This document shows positions 18,254 through 26,773 of a DNA stretch of 36,255 nucleotides, one piece after another. The stretch is taken from assembly GCA_902618195.1 (NCBI GenBank), contig CACMZO010000012.1:1-36255 (forward strand), read 5' to 3'. Each line of letters begins with the position of its first letter. Position 1 is the first letter of the stretch. The notes under the pieces are model-generated. The model had not been told where the DNA came from. It was given only the letters and a program-made list of their open reading frames with translations, and made no database searches. Origin of the DNA: an uncultured SAR116 cluster alpha proteobacterium. GTDB lineage: Bacteria; Pseudomonadota; Alphaproteobacteria; Puniceispirillales; Marisalimonadaceae. Both the position numbers and the translations under genes were made by a program.

Positions 18254-19168
18254 CTATATCCTTAAATTTAGATCTGGGTTCAAATTATGTCTAAACCAAG
18301 TTAATTGTCTTTTTACATATCTTCGAGTATCACGTTTACTCAATGCAATTGCATCATCAAGAGAAATTTCCTTATCTAAATATTTTAGAATCCAATTAAC
18401 CCCTAAACATTTAAAACCTGGTACAGATCTATCAAATTTTTTTTCTTTTAAAGATTTAACTTCTTCGATAGCACCTTTATCAATAAATTCGTCAAATCTA
18501 TTTTCACAATTTTTATAATTTTTTTCTCTTTCCTGTTCTAAAAAAATTGAAAAAAAAGTATTATATATCCTAACTATTTCAGAACTTTTATGCCATTCTG
18601 AAATAGCTTTACCAGTTTGCAAATAGACTGAATAAGCCCTGATCAATCTTTGTTTATCAATATTTTTAATAATAAAATTTTCATCTATTTTTTCTACCAA
18701 TTTTTTAAATTCTATTATTCCAATTTTTTCAAAAAGTTTTAAACAATTATCAAAAACTTCTTTATCAACCTTTGGTATTTTTGATATTCCATTTATTGCT
18801 GATTTAATATATAATCCAGTTCCCCCAACTATAATAGGTACCTTATTTTTATTAAAAATTTCATCAAGTTTTTTTTCAACTAATTCCAACCAATCCATAA
18901 CTGAAAAACTTTGGCAGATTGATCTTATACTATATAATTCATGAGAAACTACTTTTTTATCTTCATTACTTGGTTGAGATGATATTATTTTTAATTCTTT
19001 ATATATCTGCATTGAGTCTGCATTAATGATAACCCCATTTATTTTTTTGGCTAACAATAAAGCTAAGTTTGATTTACCAACTCCTGTCGGCCCTGAAATT
19101 ATGATAATTGGAGTTTCATCAAAACTTAAATCTAAAATTTTACTTTCTATTAATTGAATTATGGACAT
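18254..19168 (-). CDS. miaA: tRNA dimethylallyltransferase MiaA
   Basis: MiaA adds a dimethylallyl group to adenosine 37 of tRNAs reading codons that start with U. This 304-residue protein has an N-terminal P-loop GPTGVGKSN (residues 26-34) and NADSMQIYKELKIISSQP with the DSxQ substrate-binding motif. IVGGTGLYIKSAINGI follows, and the C-terminal tRNA-binding part ends KRDTRRYVKRQLTWFRHN. The length is normal. It diverges from serB; the two ATGs lie 24 bases apart, so their promoters must lie inside each other's 5' ends or further upstream. Confidence 0.96.
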   Translation of the reverse strand: MSIIQLIESKILDLSFDETPIIIISGPTGVGKSNLALLLAKKINGVIINADSMQIYKELKIISSQPSNEDKKVVSHELYSIRSICQSFSVMDWLELVEKKLDEIFNKNKVPIIVGGTGLYIKSAINGISKIPKVDKEVFDNCLKLFEKIGIIEFKKLVEKIDENFIIKNIDKQRLIRAYSVYLQTGKAISEWHKSSEIVRIYNTFFSIFLEQEREKNYKNCENRFDEFIDKGAIEEVKSLKEKKFDRSVPGFKCLGVNWILKYLDKEISLDDAIALSKRDTRRYVKRQLTWFRHNLNPDLNLRI

Positions 19169-19192
19169 ATCAAATTTAATATTTTAAAAATT

Positions 19193-20083
19193 ATGATGAC
19201 TAATTATTTATTTATATCAAACTCATCAAATTTTAAAATTGATAATAATCTAATTAATCAAATTAATTTAATATTAGATAACCAAAATATTGAATTTTCA
19301 AATAGAGAAATTAAAAAAAATGATTTTTATGAATGGATTTTAAAAGAATTTAATAACAATGTTAAAAAAAAAATTGAAGAAATTTTTAAAAATTTACCAA
19401 TTGATATAAACTTTTTAAATATTTCATCCCCACGTAAAAAGAAAATTTTAATTTGCGATATGGATAGCACCATTATTGAAGAAGAAAGTCTAGACGAAAT
19501 AGCTGAAGAGGCTGGAATAGGTTATGAAATAAAAAATATTACAAAAAGAGCTATGAGAGGTGAATTAGATTTTAAAGATGCACTTTCACAAAGAATAAAT
19601 TTATTAAATAGCTATCCTTTAGAAAATATTTTCAAATTAAATCATAAAATTCGTATCAATGATGGTGCAAGAGAACTGGTTGAAAAGATGAGAGCTAATT
19701 CATGTATAACTGTACTTATTTCAGGTGGATTTTCTCCTTCGGTAAGCTATATAGCAAAAAAAATTAGATTTGATTATTATCATTGTAACAATTTTCTATA
19801 CAAAAAAAAAGGTAGTAAAATTGTACTTAACGGATGTGTGCAAAACCCTATTTTAGATAAAAATGCAAAATTAGATATTACTAAAAGTTATTTAAAAAAG
19901 TTTGATTTTACACTAAATGATGTAATTTCAGTAGGTGACGGAGCTAATGATGTTAATTTAATAAAACAAACAGGCATTGGAGTATCATACAAAGGAAAAC
20001 ATATACTAAACAATGTAGCGGATGTTGTTTTTAATCATACAAATTTGAAAGGGGTTCTATATTTACAAGATTACCAAATGTAA
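19193..20083 (+). CDS. serB: Phosphoserine phosphatase SerB
   Basis: SerB carries out the last step of serine synthesis, hydrolysing phosphoserine. It is a HAD-superfamily enzyme. DMDSTIIEEE (Asp89 nucleophile) is motif I, LISGGFSPSV is motif II, and VGDGANDVNLIKQTGIGV is motif III. An N-terminal extension of about 80 residues precedes the catalytic core, as in other proteobacterial SerB. An in-frame ATG lies upstream at 19154 but would overlap the miaA start. I chose the ATG at 19193 (a second follows at 19196), giving 296 residues. The stop is one base from the convergent htrA stop. Confidence 0.95.
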   Translation: MMTNYLFISNSSNFKIDNNLINQINLILDNQNIEFSNREIKKNDFYEWILKEFNNNVKKKIEEIFKNLPIDINFLNISSPRKKKILICDMDSTIIEEESLDEIAEEAGIGYEIKNITKRAMRGELDFKDALSQRINLLNSYPLENIFKLNHKIRINDGARELVEKMRANSCITVLISGGFSPSVSYIAKKIRFDYYHCNNFLYKKKGSKIVLNGCVQNPILDKNAKLDITKSYLKKFDFTLNDVISVGDGANDVNLIKQTGIGVSYKGKHILNNVADVVFNHTNLKGVLYLQDYQM

Positions 20084-20084
20084 T

Positions 20085-21506
20085 TTAAAATATTTCAACA
20101 GCAACAAATCTATCTGTACCTTCAAAATTAACTAGCATTAATAATGCATTTCTTTTTTGTTTTTTTGCCTTTTCAATTGCATTAGTTATTACATTTATAT
20201 CTGAAACTTCGGATTGCCCCACTCTTACTATAATCATGCCTTCCCTAAGTCCACTTTTAAAGGCTTTACTATTATTTTTAACATTAAAAATTATAATACC
20301 TTTAGAAACGTTTTTTAGTTTATACTTTTTAATATCTTGATCATCCAATTGTTTTATTTCAAAGCCTATTTTAGGAAATGATTTAGTTAAACCTTTGTTT
20401 TGCTTATTATTAGTAAGGTTGTTATTTTCGGCTAATTCTAATTCACCTAACTTTACATTCAAAGTCTTTATTTTACCATCTCTCCAAATTTCAACTTTTA
20501 CAGAATTTCCAACAGGTGTACCTGCTACAACTTTAGGTAATTCATTCATATTTTTTATTTTAATACCATTAAATTTTAAAATTATATCACCAGACTTTAT
20601 ACCAGCCTTAAAAGCTGGGCCATTTTCGGTTGCTGATGATACCAGTGCTCCATGAGTATTTTTCAAACCTAAAGATTCTGCTATTTCTTTTGTTATTTGT
20701 TGGATTAAAACGCCTAACCAACCTCGCTTTGTACGACCATATTTTCTTAGTTGATCTGAAACTTGTTTTGCTAGATTAGATGATACAGCAAAACCTATTC
20801 CCACAGATCCACCTGATTGAGAAAATATTGCCGTATTAATACCTACGACATTACCTTTCATATCAAATAAAGGCCCACCAGAATTACCTCTATTTATAGA
20901 AGCGTCAGTTTGAATATAATCATCATACGATCCTCCTATGTTCCTTCCTCTTGCAGATACAATTCCAGCTGTCACTGTACCTCCGAAACCAAAAGGATTA
21001 CCGATAGCCATAACCCAATCGCCAACTCTTAATTCGTTAGAGTTACCGAATTTTACAGATTTTAGATTTGTATTTTTTGGGTTAATTTTTAACAATGCAA
21101 CGTCTGTCTTCGGGTCTTTACCAACAACTTCAGCTTCAAAAGATTTATCATCATGAAGTATAACCATAATCTTTTCAGCATTTTCAATTACGTGATTGTT
21201 AGTGATAATATAACCTTTTTTGTCTATAATGAATCCAGATCCGAGTGACTGCGCTCTTCTTTTACCTTGATTAGGATCTTGAAATTGTTTGAAAAATTCT
21301 TCAAAAGGTGAACCAGGAGGAAAGGTTGGTAGATTTTGTTTTCTATCTTCTATTATTGTAGTTGTAGAAATATTAACAACTGATGGACTCAATGTTTCAG
21401 CTAAATTTGCAAAGCTTTCTGGAGCCTTTTTTGCAAAACTACTTAAAGGGATGAACATTAATAAAGAGGTAAATAAAAATATTTTCATTTTATGATTAAT
21501 AAGCAT
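20085..21506 (-). CDS. degP: Periplasmic serine protease of the DegP/HtrA (Do) family
   Basis: This is an exported protease and chaperone for misfolded envelope proteins. I chose the ATG at 21506 because GAGGAG lies just upstream; a start at 21527 is possible but lacks this. That gives 473 residues with a signal peptide ending SSFA. The trypsin-like domain carries His105 (NNHVIENAE), Asp135 (DPKTDVALL) and Ser209 (GNSGGPLF). Two PDZ domains follow, the first around GWLGVLIQQITKE and the second around KGIIIFNVKNNSKAF. DegQ is an equally possible name. It lies downstream of hflK-hflC, a common grouping in alphaproteobacteria, and probably shares their transcript. Confidence 0.95.
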   Translation of the reverse strand: MLINHKMKIFLFTSLLMFIPLSSFAKKAPESFANLAETLSPSVVNISTTTIIEDRKQNLPTFPPGSPFEEFFKQFQDPNQGKRRAQSLGSGFIIDKKGYIITNNHVIENAEKIMVILHDDKSFEAEVVGKDPKTDVALLKINPKNTNLKSVKFGNSNELRVGDWVMAIGNPFGFGGTVTAGIVSARGRNIGGSYDDYIQTDASINRGNSGGPLFDMKGNVVGINTAIFSQSGGSVGIGFAVSSNLAKQVSDQLRKYGRTKRGWLGVLIQQITKEIAESLGLKNTHGALVSSATENGPAFKAGIKSGDIILKFNGIKIKNMNELPKVVAGTPVGNSVKVEIWRDGKIKTLNVKLGELELAENNNLTNNKQNKGLTKSFPKIGFEIKQLDDQDIKKYKLKNVSKGIIIFNVKNNSKAFKSGLREGMIIVRVGQSEVSDINVITNAIEKAKKQKRNALLMLVNFEGTDRFVAVEIF

Positions 21507-21572
21507 GGATCTCCTCAAATAAAACAATTTTAATAAATAAAAAATGTCATAAATATGTTAAAAAAAAGAAAT

Positions 21573-22442
21573 TTAATTCCCTTTTTTATCTGAAAAATAA
21601 TCAAAAAACTCACTTTCGGGTGATAAAATCATTGTTGTATCTTTATCAACAAATGTTTTTTCGTAAGCTAACATTGATCTATAAAACTTAAAAAACTTTG
21701 CATCTTTTCCAAAAGCATCAGCATATATTTTAATTGCTTGACCATCACCGTTACCTCTTATAGATTCAGATTCTCGTTTAGCTTCAGCTAATAAAATTGT
21801 TTTTTGTTTTTCTGCATCAGATCTTATTTTTTGAGCTTCTTCAGCACCTTGAGCTCTAAATTCTTTTGCTTCTTGTTCTCTTTCTGATCTCATCCTATTA
21901 AAGATATTTTGACTAGTAGCTTCTGGATAATCAGCCCTCCTAATTCTTACATCAATAATTTGCATACCAAGTCTTTTAACTATTTGATTAACTTCATTAC
22001 CAATATCATCTACGATATTTTGTCTTGCATCTGATAATATAGACACTAATTCTAATTTACCTAATACACGTCTTACTGAAGAATCAATAATTGATTCTAA
22101 TCTTTGTCTTGCGCCAGTTTCATTTCTAACTGTTTGATAAAATAATAATGGATCAATTATTTTAAATCTTGAGTATGTATCAACTTCTAATCTTTTTTGA
22201 TCAGATAAGATCACTTCTTCAGAATCACTTGAAACAAGAGATAAAACTCTTTTCTCAAAATATGTTACATCTTGAATAAATGGCATCTTAAAATTTAAAC
22301 CTGGTTTATTTACAACTCTCTTTGGTTCTCCAAATTGGAGAACTATGGCTTGTTTAGTTTGATCAACTGTAAAAAAAGAACTATAAACGAAAAAAAGTAT
22401 TATAAATCCGAAAGTATATGTTACAATTTTAGTATTGCTCAT
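21573..22442 (-). CDS. hflC: HflC, SPFH-domain regulator of FtsH protease
   Basis: A 289-residue inner-membrane protein. HflC pairs with HflK in a large complex around FtsH and controls its access to membrane substrates. One N-terminal membrane span (TYTFGFIILFFVYSSFFTV) precedes an SPFH/band-7 domain (TKQAIVLQFGEPKRVV, RRVLGKLELVSILSDAR). A long Glu/Ala-rich coiled coil follows (RMRSEREQEAKEFRAQGAEE), then a C-terminal part with FKFYRSMLAYEKTF. The start overlaps the hflK stop by one base (TAATG), so translation is coupled. htrA follows on the same strand. Confidence 0.96.
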   Translation of the reverse strand: MSNTKIVTYTFGFIILFFVYSSFFTVDQTKQAIVLQFGEPKRVVNKPGLNFKMPFIQDVTYFEKRVLSLVSSDSEEVILSDQKRLEVDTYSRFKIIDPLLFYQTVRNETGARQRLESIIDSSVRRVLGKLELVSILSDARQNIVDDIGNEVNQIVKRLGMQIIDVRIRRADYPEATSQNIFNRMRSEREQEAKEFRAQGAEEAQKIRSDAEKQKTILLAEAKRESESIRGNGDGQAIKIYADAFGKDAKFFKFYRSMLAYEKTFVDKDTTMILSPESEFFDYFSDKKGN

Positions 22443-23524
22443 TATTTTGATCCTTTTCCTTGAAGTTTATCTATTGGCAAGTAAGGTACAATTCCAGATG
22501 AACTTGATGATTTATCCATTATAACCTTATTAACATTGGACAAAACTTTTTCCATGGTTTCCAAGTAAATTCTAGATCTTGTTACGTCTGGATCAACTTT
22601 ATAACTATTATAAATTGACAAAAATCTATCAGTGTCACCTTTAGCTCTATTAACAACTTCACTCTCATATGCTTGTGCTTGGTTTATCATTTGAGCTGCT
22701 TCACCTCGCGCTCTAGGGACAACGTCATTTCTAAAAGCTTGGGCTTCGTTTATTAAAGTATCTCTATCTTGTCTTGCTCTTTGTACGTCATTAAAAGCGT
22801 CAATAACTTCTTGTGGTGGATCAACTGAAAGCAATTGAACATCCCTTATTTCAACACCAGCCTCATATAAATTTAATAGGTCCTGCAAAAGGGATTTAGC
22901 TTTTAACTGAATGTTCTGTCTACCCTCTGTCAATGCGGTTTGAATTTTAGTTTGACCAATTATGTCTCTCATTATTGATTGAGCTGCAACCTTAACTGTT
23001 TCTGGGGGATCTTGAAGATTAAATAAATATTTACCTGCATCAGATATTTTCCAGAAAACAACAAAGTCTATATCAATGTTATTTTCATCCCCTGTTATCA
23101 TTTTTGATTCATCTGGTACATCTCTTCTATTTGAATTACCTCCACCAAAAGCTCTATAACCTATTTCTATTTTATTTTCTCTTGTTACATCTGGTGTAAT
23201 TACTTTTTCAATTGGAGAAGGTAAATGATAGTGTAGTCCTGGCTCTGTTGTTCTTACCCATTCTCCAAATCTCAACACAACTCCTTGTTCTTGTGGGTTA
23301 ACTCTATAAATTCCAGTTGCCAACCATAAACCAATTAATATTAAAAAAACAATTGAAAATCCCTTTCCTCCACCAAAGTTTGATGGCATGAATTTTTTAA
23401 ATTTATCTTTACTATTTTTGATTATTTCATCAACGTCTGGAGGTGTTTGGTTATTAGGTCTTCTTCCCCAAGGACTTTGATTGTTATCATTATTGCCCCA
23501 AGGGCCTGAATTATTATTGTTCAT
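22442..23524 (-). CDS. hflK: HflK, SPFH-domain regulator of FtsH protease
   Basis: This 360-residue partner of HflC has a cytoplasmic N-terminus rich in Asn, Gly, Pro and Gln (two PWG motifs, typical of HflK). One span (FSIVFLILIGLWLATGIY) and an SPFH domain follow (NPQEQGVVLRFGEW, GLHYHLPSPIEKV), then an Ala/Arg/Gln-rich coiled coil (EAQAFRNDVVPRARGEAAQM). It starts at the head of the hflK-hflC-htrA run and diverges from mrp across 131 bases that contain several homopolymeric T and A runs. Confidence 0.96.
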   Translation of the reverse strand: MNNNNSGPWGNNDNNQSPWGRRPNNQTPPDVDEIIKNSKDKFKKFMPSNFGGGKGFSIVFLILIGLWLATGIYRVNPQEQGVVLRFGEWVRTTEPGLHYHLPSPIEKVITPDVTRENKIEIGYRAFGGGNSNRRDVPDESKMITGDENNIDIDFVVFWKISDAGKYLFNLQDPPETVKVAAQSIMRDIIGQTKIQTALTEGRQNIQLKAKSLLQDLLNLYEAGVEIRDVQLLSVDPPQEVIDAFNDVQRARQDRDTLINEAQAFRNDVVPRARGEAAQMINQAQAYESEVVNRAKGDTDRFLSIYNSYKVDPDVTRSRIYLETMEKVLSNVNKVIMDKSSSSSGIVPYLPIDKLQGKGSK

Positions 23525-23643
23525 TTTGACACCTGAAATAAATACATGAGATAGATATTTGTTTAATTAAAAAAATTTCAACCTTAATCTTTTTTTTTTT
23601 TGAAAATTAAAATTATAAATTTATTTTTTATTAATATTTTCTA

Positions 23644-23649
23644 TATGAT
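23644..23649 (+). promoter_or_regulatory. Possible mrp -10 box (TATGAT)
   Basis: TATGAT ends six bases before the mrp ATG, which would put the transcription start on or next to the start codon. No matching -35 box at normal spacing and no Shine-Dalgarno sequence are seen. This is weak evidence taken alone. Confidence 0.25.
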
Positions 23650-23655
23650 GATATT

Positions 23656-24447
23656 ATGGAAAATCTTAATATTAATAAATTTTTAAAAATACCAAGACTT
23701 GCTAAACACGTGATACTAGTAGCAAGTGGTAAAGGTGGTGTTGGAAAATCAACATTTGCTCTCAACTTAGCGTTAACTTTTCAGCATTTTAAATTTAAAG
23801 TAGGTTTATTAGATGCTGATATATACGGCCCTAGTTTACCTAAATTACTAAATACAAATGAAGAACCCAAAATTGAAAATAAGAACTTCTTACCAATTGA
23901 GGTTAATGGTCTTAAAACAATGTCAATTGGCTATTTAATCCCTGAAGAAACGGCTAATGTATGGAGAGGGCCTATGGTCATCAAGGCAGTCACACAATTA
24001 CTGAAAGATGTGGCCTGGGGAGAGTTAGATATTTTAATCATTGATACTCCTCCAGGCACAGGAGATGTGCAATTAACAATTTCTCAAAAAATTGATGTTA
24101 GTGGTGCATTAATAATAACTACACCTCAAGAATTATCTCTATTAGACGTAAAAAGAGGTATAAATATGTTTAGAAAAGTTAATTTACCAATTCTAGGTTT
24201 AATTGAAAACATGAGTTACTATATCTGTAACCAATGTGAAAAAAAGCATTATATTTTTGGAAAACAATCAGGCATTAAATTAGCTAATAACTTTGACTTA
24301 GAAGTACTTGGGGAATTACCAATTAGTGAGAATTTAATAAAAAAGTATGATATTCAACACCCAATCATAAAACAAAAACAAGATGACGTGATTTTCAAAT
24401 CTTTTTTCGATATAAGCCAAAAAATTATTAAAAAAATTAAAGTTTAA
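23656..24447 (+). CDS. mrp: Mrp/ApbC-type iron-sulfur carrier P-loop ATPase
   Basis: This protein carries Fe-S clusters to apo-proteins. The 263-residue short form has a deviant Walker A motif, GKGGVGKST (residues 25-33), a switch region (LLDADIYGPSLPKLL) and IIDTPPGTGDVQLT. A CNQCEKKH motif (Cys-x2-Cys) bridges a cluster across the dimer. Most proteobacterial Mrp proteins begin with a MIP18/DUF59 domain of about 90 residues. This one lacks it, starting only about 20 residues before the P-loop. The stop is one base from that of the convergent folA. Confidence 0.94.
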   Translation: MENLNINKFLKIPRLAKHVILVASGKGGVGKSTFALNLALTFQHFKFKVGLLDADIYGPSLPKLLNTNEEPKIENKNFLPIEVNGLKTMSIGYLIPEETANVWRGPMVIKAVTQLLKDVAWGELDILIIDTPPGTGDVQLTISQKIDVSGALIITTPQELSLLDVKRGINMFRKVNLPILGLIENMSYYICNQCEKKHYIFGKQSGIKLANNFDLEVLGELPISENLIKKYDIQHPIIKQKQDDVIFKSFFDISQKIIKKIKV

Positions 24448-24448
24448 T

Positions 24449-25000
24449 TCACTTTCTATTATAGACCCAAAAAGAATGAGGTGGATAACTTTCATTCCCT
24501 TCAACTTTCTGAATCATTTTTTTTTTCCATTTTTTCTCATCGATAAAAGGAAAGTAAACTCCTTTTTTTAAATTAATATCGACTAAAGTAAGTTCAATTT
24601 GATTACAAAAAATTAGAGCTATTTTATATATTTCGCCTCCCCCAAAAATAAAAATTTTTTTTGTACTCTGTTCATTTTTTTTAAACTTTTTATTAATCCA
24701 ATCATTGGCTTTTATTACTGCATCTTCAAAATTTTTTACAAAATATTTTTCTAAGTGAATGTCATCTTTAAGATTACTGTTGTTAGTTAAAATAATATTT
24801 GCTCTCCCTCCTAAAGGTTTGCCAATACTATCAAAAGTTTTTCTTCCCATTATTAATGGATTACCAAGAGTTATAGATTTCAATCTTTTTAAATCATTTG
24901 GTAAATGCCATAACATTTTATTACCGTCACCAATTATAAAATCCTTTGAGACAGCAACAATTGCAACTATACGAAATCTATTTTTTTTTATCGTTTTCAC
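24449..25000 (-). CDS. folA: Dihydrofolate reductase
   Basis: FolA reduces dihydrofolate to tetrahydrofolate using NADPH. This 183-residue protein shows AVSKDFIIGDGNKMLWHLPNDLKRLK (substrate site, with Asp after LPN) and PLIMGRKTFDSIGKPLGGRANII (NADPH site). Further on it has IFIFGGGEIYKIAL. It is slightly longer than the 160-residue norm because of a charged insert around residues 110-120. It lies four bases after thyA, so the oxidation product of thymidylate synthase is recycled by the enzyme encoded next to it. Confidence 0.96.
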   Translation of the reverse strand: MKTIKKNRFRIVAIVAVSKDFIIGDGNKMLWHLPNDLKRLKSITLGNPLIMGRKTFDSIGKPLGGRANIILTNNSNLKDDIHLEKYFVKNFEDAVIKANDWINKKFKKNEQSTKKIFIFGGGEIYKIALIFCNQIELTLVDINLKKGVYFPFIDEKKWKKKMIQKVEGNESYPPHSFWVYNRK

Positions 25001-25004
25001 GCAA

Positions 25005-25796
25005 TTAAACTGCTATTGGTGCTTTAATATGTGCATCTGGTGAGTAATTTTGAAATGTAAAATCATCAAATTCAAACTCATCAATATTTTTTCTTTTTTT
25101 ATTAATAACAAGTTTCGGTAAATCTTTAGGTTTTCTAGTTAATTGCTCTTTAGCTTGACCTTGGTGATTTAGATATAGATGTGCATCACCAAGCGTATGT
25201 ACAAAAAATCCAACATTTAAATTTGTTAAATCAGCTATCATATGAGTAAGAAGAGCATATGAAGCTATATTGAATGGAACTCCTAAAAATATATCTGCAC
25301 TTCTTTGGTAAAGTTGGCAAGAGAGTTTATTGTCAATTACATGAAATTGAAATAAACAATGACAAGGAGGTAAAGCCATTCTTGAAACATCTGCCGGATT
25401 CCACGACGAAACAATAATTCTTCTTGAACTTGGGTCATTTTTAATTAATTCAATTGCATTTTTTAACTGGTCAATTTCAACTCCATTATTATCCCATGAA
25501 CGCCATTGCTTTCCATAAACTGGGCCTAAATTACCATTATCATCTGCCCATTCGTCCCAAATATGTACATTATTATCATTCAAATATTTTATATTTGTAT
25601 CTCCTTTAACAAACCATAAGAGTTCATGAACAATTGACTTAATGTGAAGTTTTTTTGTAGTTAAAAGAGGGAAACCTTTACTTAAATCAAATCTCATTTG
25701 CCACCCGAAAAGTGATTTTGTTCCAACACCAGTTCTATCTGTCTTTATTATTCCATTATCAAATACATTTTTAAGTAAATCTAAGTATTGTATCAT
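25005..25796 (-). CDS. thyA: Thymidylate synthase (ThyA type)
   Basis: ThyA methylates dUMP to dTMP with methylene-tetrahydrofolate, producing dihydrofolate. The 263-residue length matches the short proteobacterial form. Signatures are [29 protein letters not shown], the catalytic cysteine in [13 protein letters not shown] (Cys145), and [22 protein letters not shown]. It ends [14 protein letters not shown], the usual C-terminus. It forms an operon with folA and diverges from the tmRNA gene. The presence of ThyA with FolA is notable, since many streamlined alphaproteobacteria use ThyX instead. Confidence 0.97.
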   Translation of the reverse strand: MIQYLDLLKNVFDNGIIKTDRTGVGTKSLFGWQMRFDLSKGFPLLTTKKLHIKSIVHELLWFVKGDTNIKYLNDNNVHIWDEWADDNGNLGPVYGKQWRSWDNNGVEIDQLKNAIELIKNDPSSRRIIVSSWNPADVSRMALPPCHCLFQFHVIDNKLSCQLYQRSADIFLGVPFNIASYALLTHMIADLTNLNVGFFVHTLGDAHLYLNHQGQAKEQLTRKPKDLPKLVINKKRKNIDEFEFDDFTFQNYSPDAHIKAPIAV

Positions 25797-25904
25797 TTTT
25801 AACCTCTAAATATTAATAACAAAAACTATTTTAATTGTCATTGCTCTTTAATAATTTTTGAATTTAATATATATTTATTAAGTCTTAGATGACTATAGTA
25901 ATAA

Positions 25905-26170
25905 ACATTTTATAAAATAAGCTCTGCGGACCCGGGGGCAGTACCCGGCACCTCCACCAAAATAATTACGGGGGTGAAATAGGATCGACGTGTGTGATAA
26001 AAATAAAACTTTTACTCGGCATTGTACCACCGATATCGGGCTATTTAATAGTTGCAAACGACAACTACGCTCCGGTTGCAGCAGCTGCTTAGCAGCTAAA
26101 GTAACCGAAATTAAAGTCCTGTCCTCTAGCAAGGATTGGCGGGGTTGAACTGCCTGGCAACAGAAACTCA
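25905..26170 (+). ncRNA. ssrA: tmRNA (ssrA), circularly permuted two-piece alphaproteobacterial type
   Basis: The acceptor piece comes first. Its T-arm is CCGGG-GGCAGTA-CCCGG (25932-25948), followed by CACCTCC, A and an encoded CCA (25957-25959). A 10-base linker follows, and the coding piece begins GGGGGTGAAATAGGATCGAC at 25970. GGGGGTG (25970-25976) pairs with CACCTCC over seven base pairs, with a G-U at the third pair, the alanyl-tRNA synthetase identity element. Separate processing of the two pieces is known for this tmRNA class. The tag frame is at 26054-26092. The outer ends, especially the 5' end, are approximate. The RNA rescues stalled ribosomes. sspB lies directly downstream. Confidence 0.93.
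26054..26092 (+). other. tmRNA proteolysis tag reading frame
   Basis: The resume codon is GCA at 26054, in the context AATAGTTGCAAACGAC, like the E. coli AATAGTCGCAAACGAC. The frame reads ANDNYAPVAAAA and stops at TAG (26090-26092). With the alanine carried by the tmRNA, the tag is A-ANDNYAPVAAAA. The AANDN start is typical for alphaproteobacteria. The four-alanine end differs from the usual LAA or VAA. Confidence 0.88.
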
Positions 26171-26172
26171 AG

Positions 26173-26200
26173 GGCAAGACTTAGGTCTTGCCTTTTTTTT
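26173..26200 (+). terminator. Intrinsic terminator of the tmRNA gene
   Basis: GGCAAGAC (26173-26180) and GTCTTGCC (26185-26192) form a perfect eight-pair stem with a TTAG loop, followed by eight T residues (26193-26200). It ends ssrA transcription 66 bases before sspB. It is the only textbook intrinsic terminator I found in the window. Confidence 0.92.
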
Positions 26201-26232
26201 TAAATTTGTCTGTAAAAATTGTTTTTAATAAA

Positions 26233-26238
26233 TATAAT
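26233..26238 (+). promoter_or_regulatory. Possible sspB -10 box (TATAAT)
   Basis: A consensus TATAAT lies 28 bases before the sspB ATG and after the ssrA terminator. No -35 box is seen at 16-18 base spacing, so this is a tentative call. Confidence 0.3.
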
Positions 26239-26266
26239 AAAAACATAAATTTTTTTTGAGTTTAAA

Positions 26267-26755
26267 ATGGATAAAATTGATAAAAAAAACATTGATTATG
26301 ATCAAATAGTTGAGGAATCTCTCCGGTTAGTTGTCAAGAAATCATTAGAATTAGTTAATGAAGAAGGACTTCCTGGTGATCATCATTTTTATATTTCATT
26401 TAATTCGACATATAATGGAGTAAAAGTACCGTCTGAATTGAAGGCAGGAGAAGATAACGAAATTAAGATTATTTTGCAACATCAGTTCTGGGATCTAATT
26501 ATTGATGATCATAAATTTTCAGTTGTGCTCTCTTTTAGCGGAAAGAAAAAAAATATTTCAGTTCCATTTAATTCTATCACATCTTTTTCAGATCCATCAG
26601 TCGGTTTTAGTTTACAATTTAAAAAAAATTTTCAAGAAGAAAATATAAACAAAGAAAAAAAAATATCATCAAATAAATCCAATAAAGATAAGAAGCAAAA
26701 GTTTAACGCTGAAATATTCTCATTGGATGCATTTAGATCTAAAAAAGAAGATTAA
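26267..26755 (+). CDS. sspB: SspB-alpha adaptor for ssrA-tagged proteins
   Basis: SspB binds ssrA-tagged proteins and hands them to the ClpXP protease. This 162-residue protein has an N-terminal helix (IDYDQIVEESLRLVVKKSLELV) and a beta-sandwich substrate domain (GDHHFYISFNSTYNGVKVP, IILQHQFWDLIIDDHKFSVVLSF). A flexible Lys/Asn/Ser-rich linker leads to a short C-terminal conserved peptide (FNAEIFSLDAFRSKKED), in the place of the ClpX-docking motif. It matches the alphaproteobacterial SspB-alpha form rather than E. coli SspB. The gene starts 66 bases after the ssrA terminator, so tag and adaptor genes are neighbours. Confidence 0.88.
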   Translation: MDKIDKKNIDYDQIVEESLRLVVKKSLELVNEEGLPGDHHFYISFNSTYNGVKVPSELKAGEDNEIKIILQHQFWDLIIDDHKFSVVLSFSGKKKNISVPFNSITSFSDPSVGFSLQFKKNFQEENINKEKKISSNKSNKDKKQKFNAEIFSLDAFRSKKED

Positions 26756-26773
26756 AATCAAAAGGTATTTATT

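Noticed and set aside
25893-26177. A 94-codon minus-strand open frame
   Set aside because: It lies over the tmRNA gene, whose acceptor stem, tag and terminator explain the sequence. The translated frame resembles no protein.
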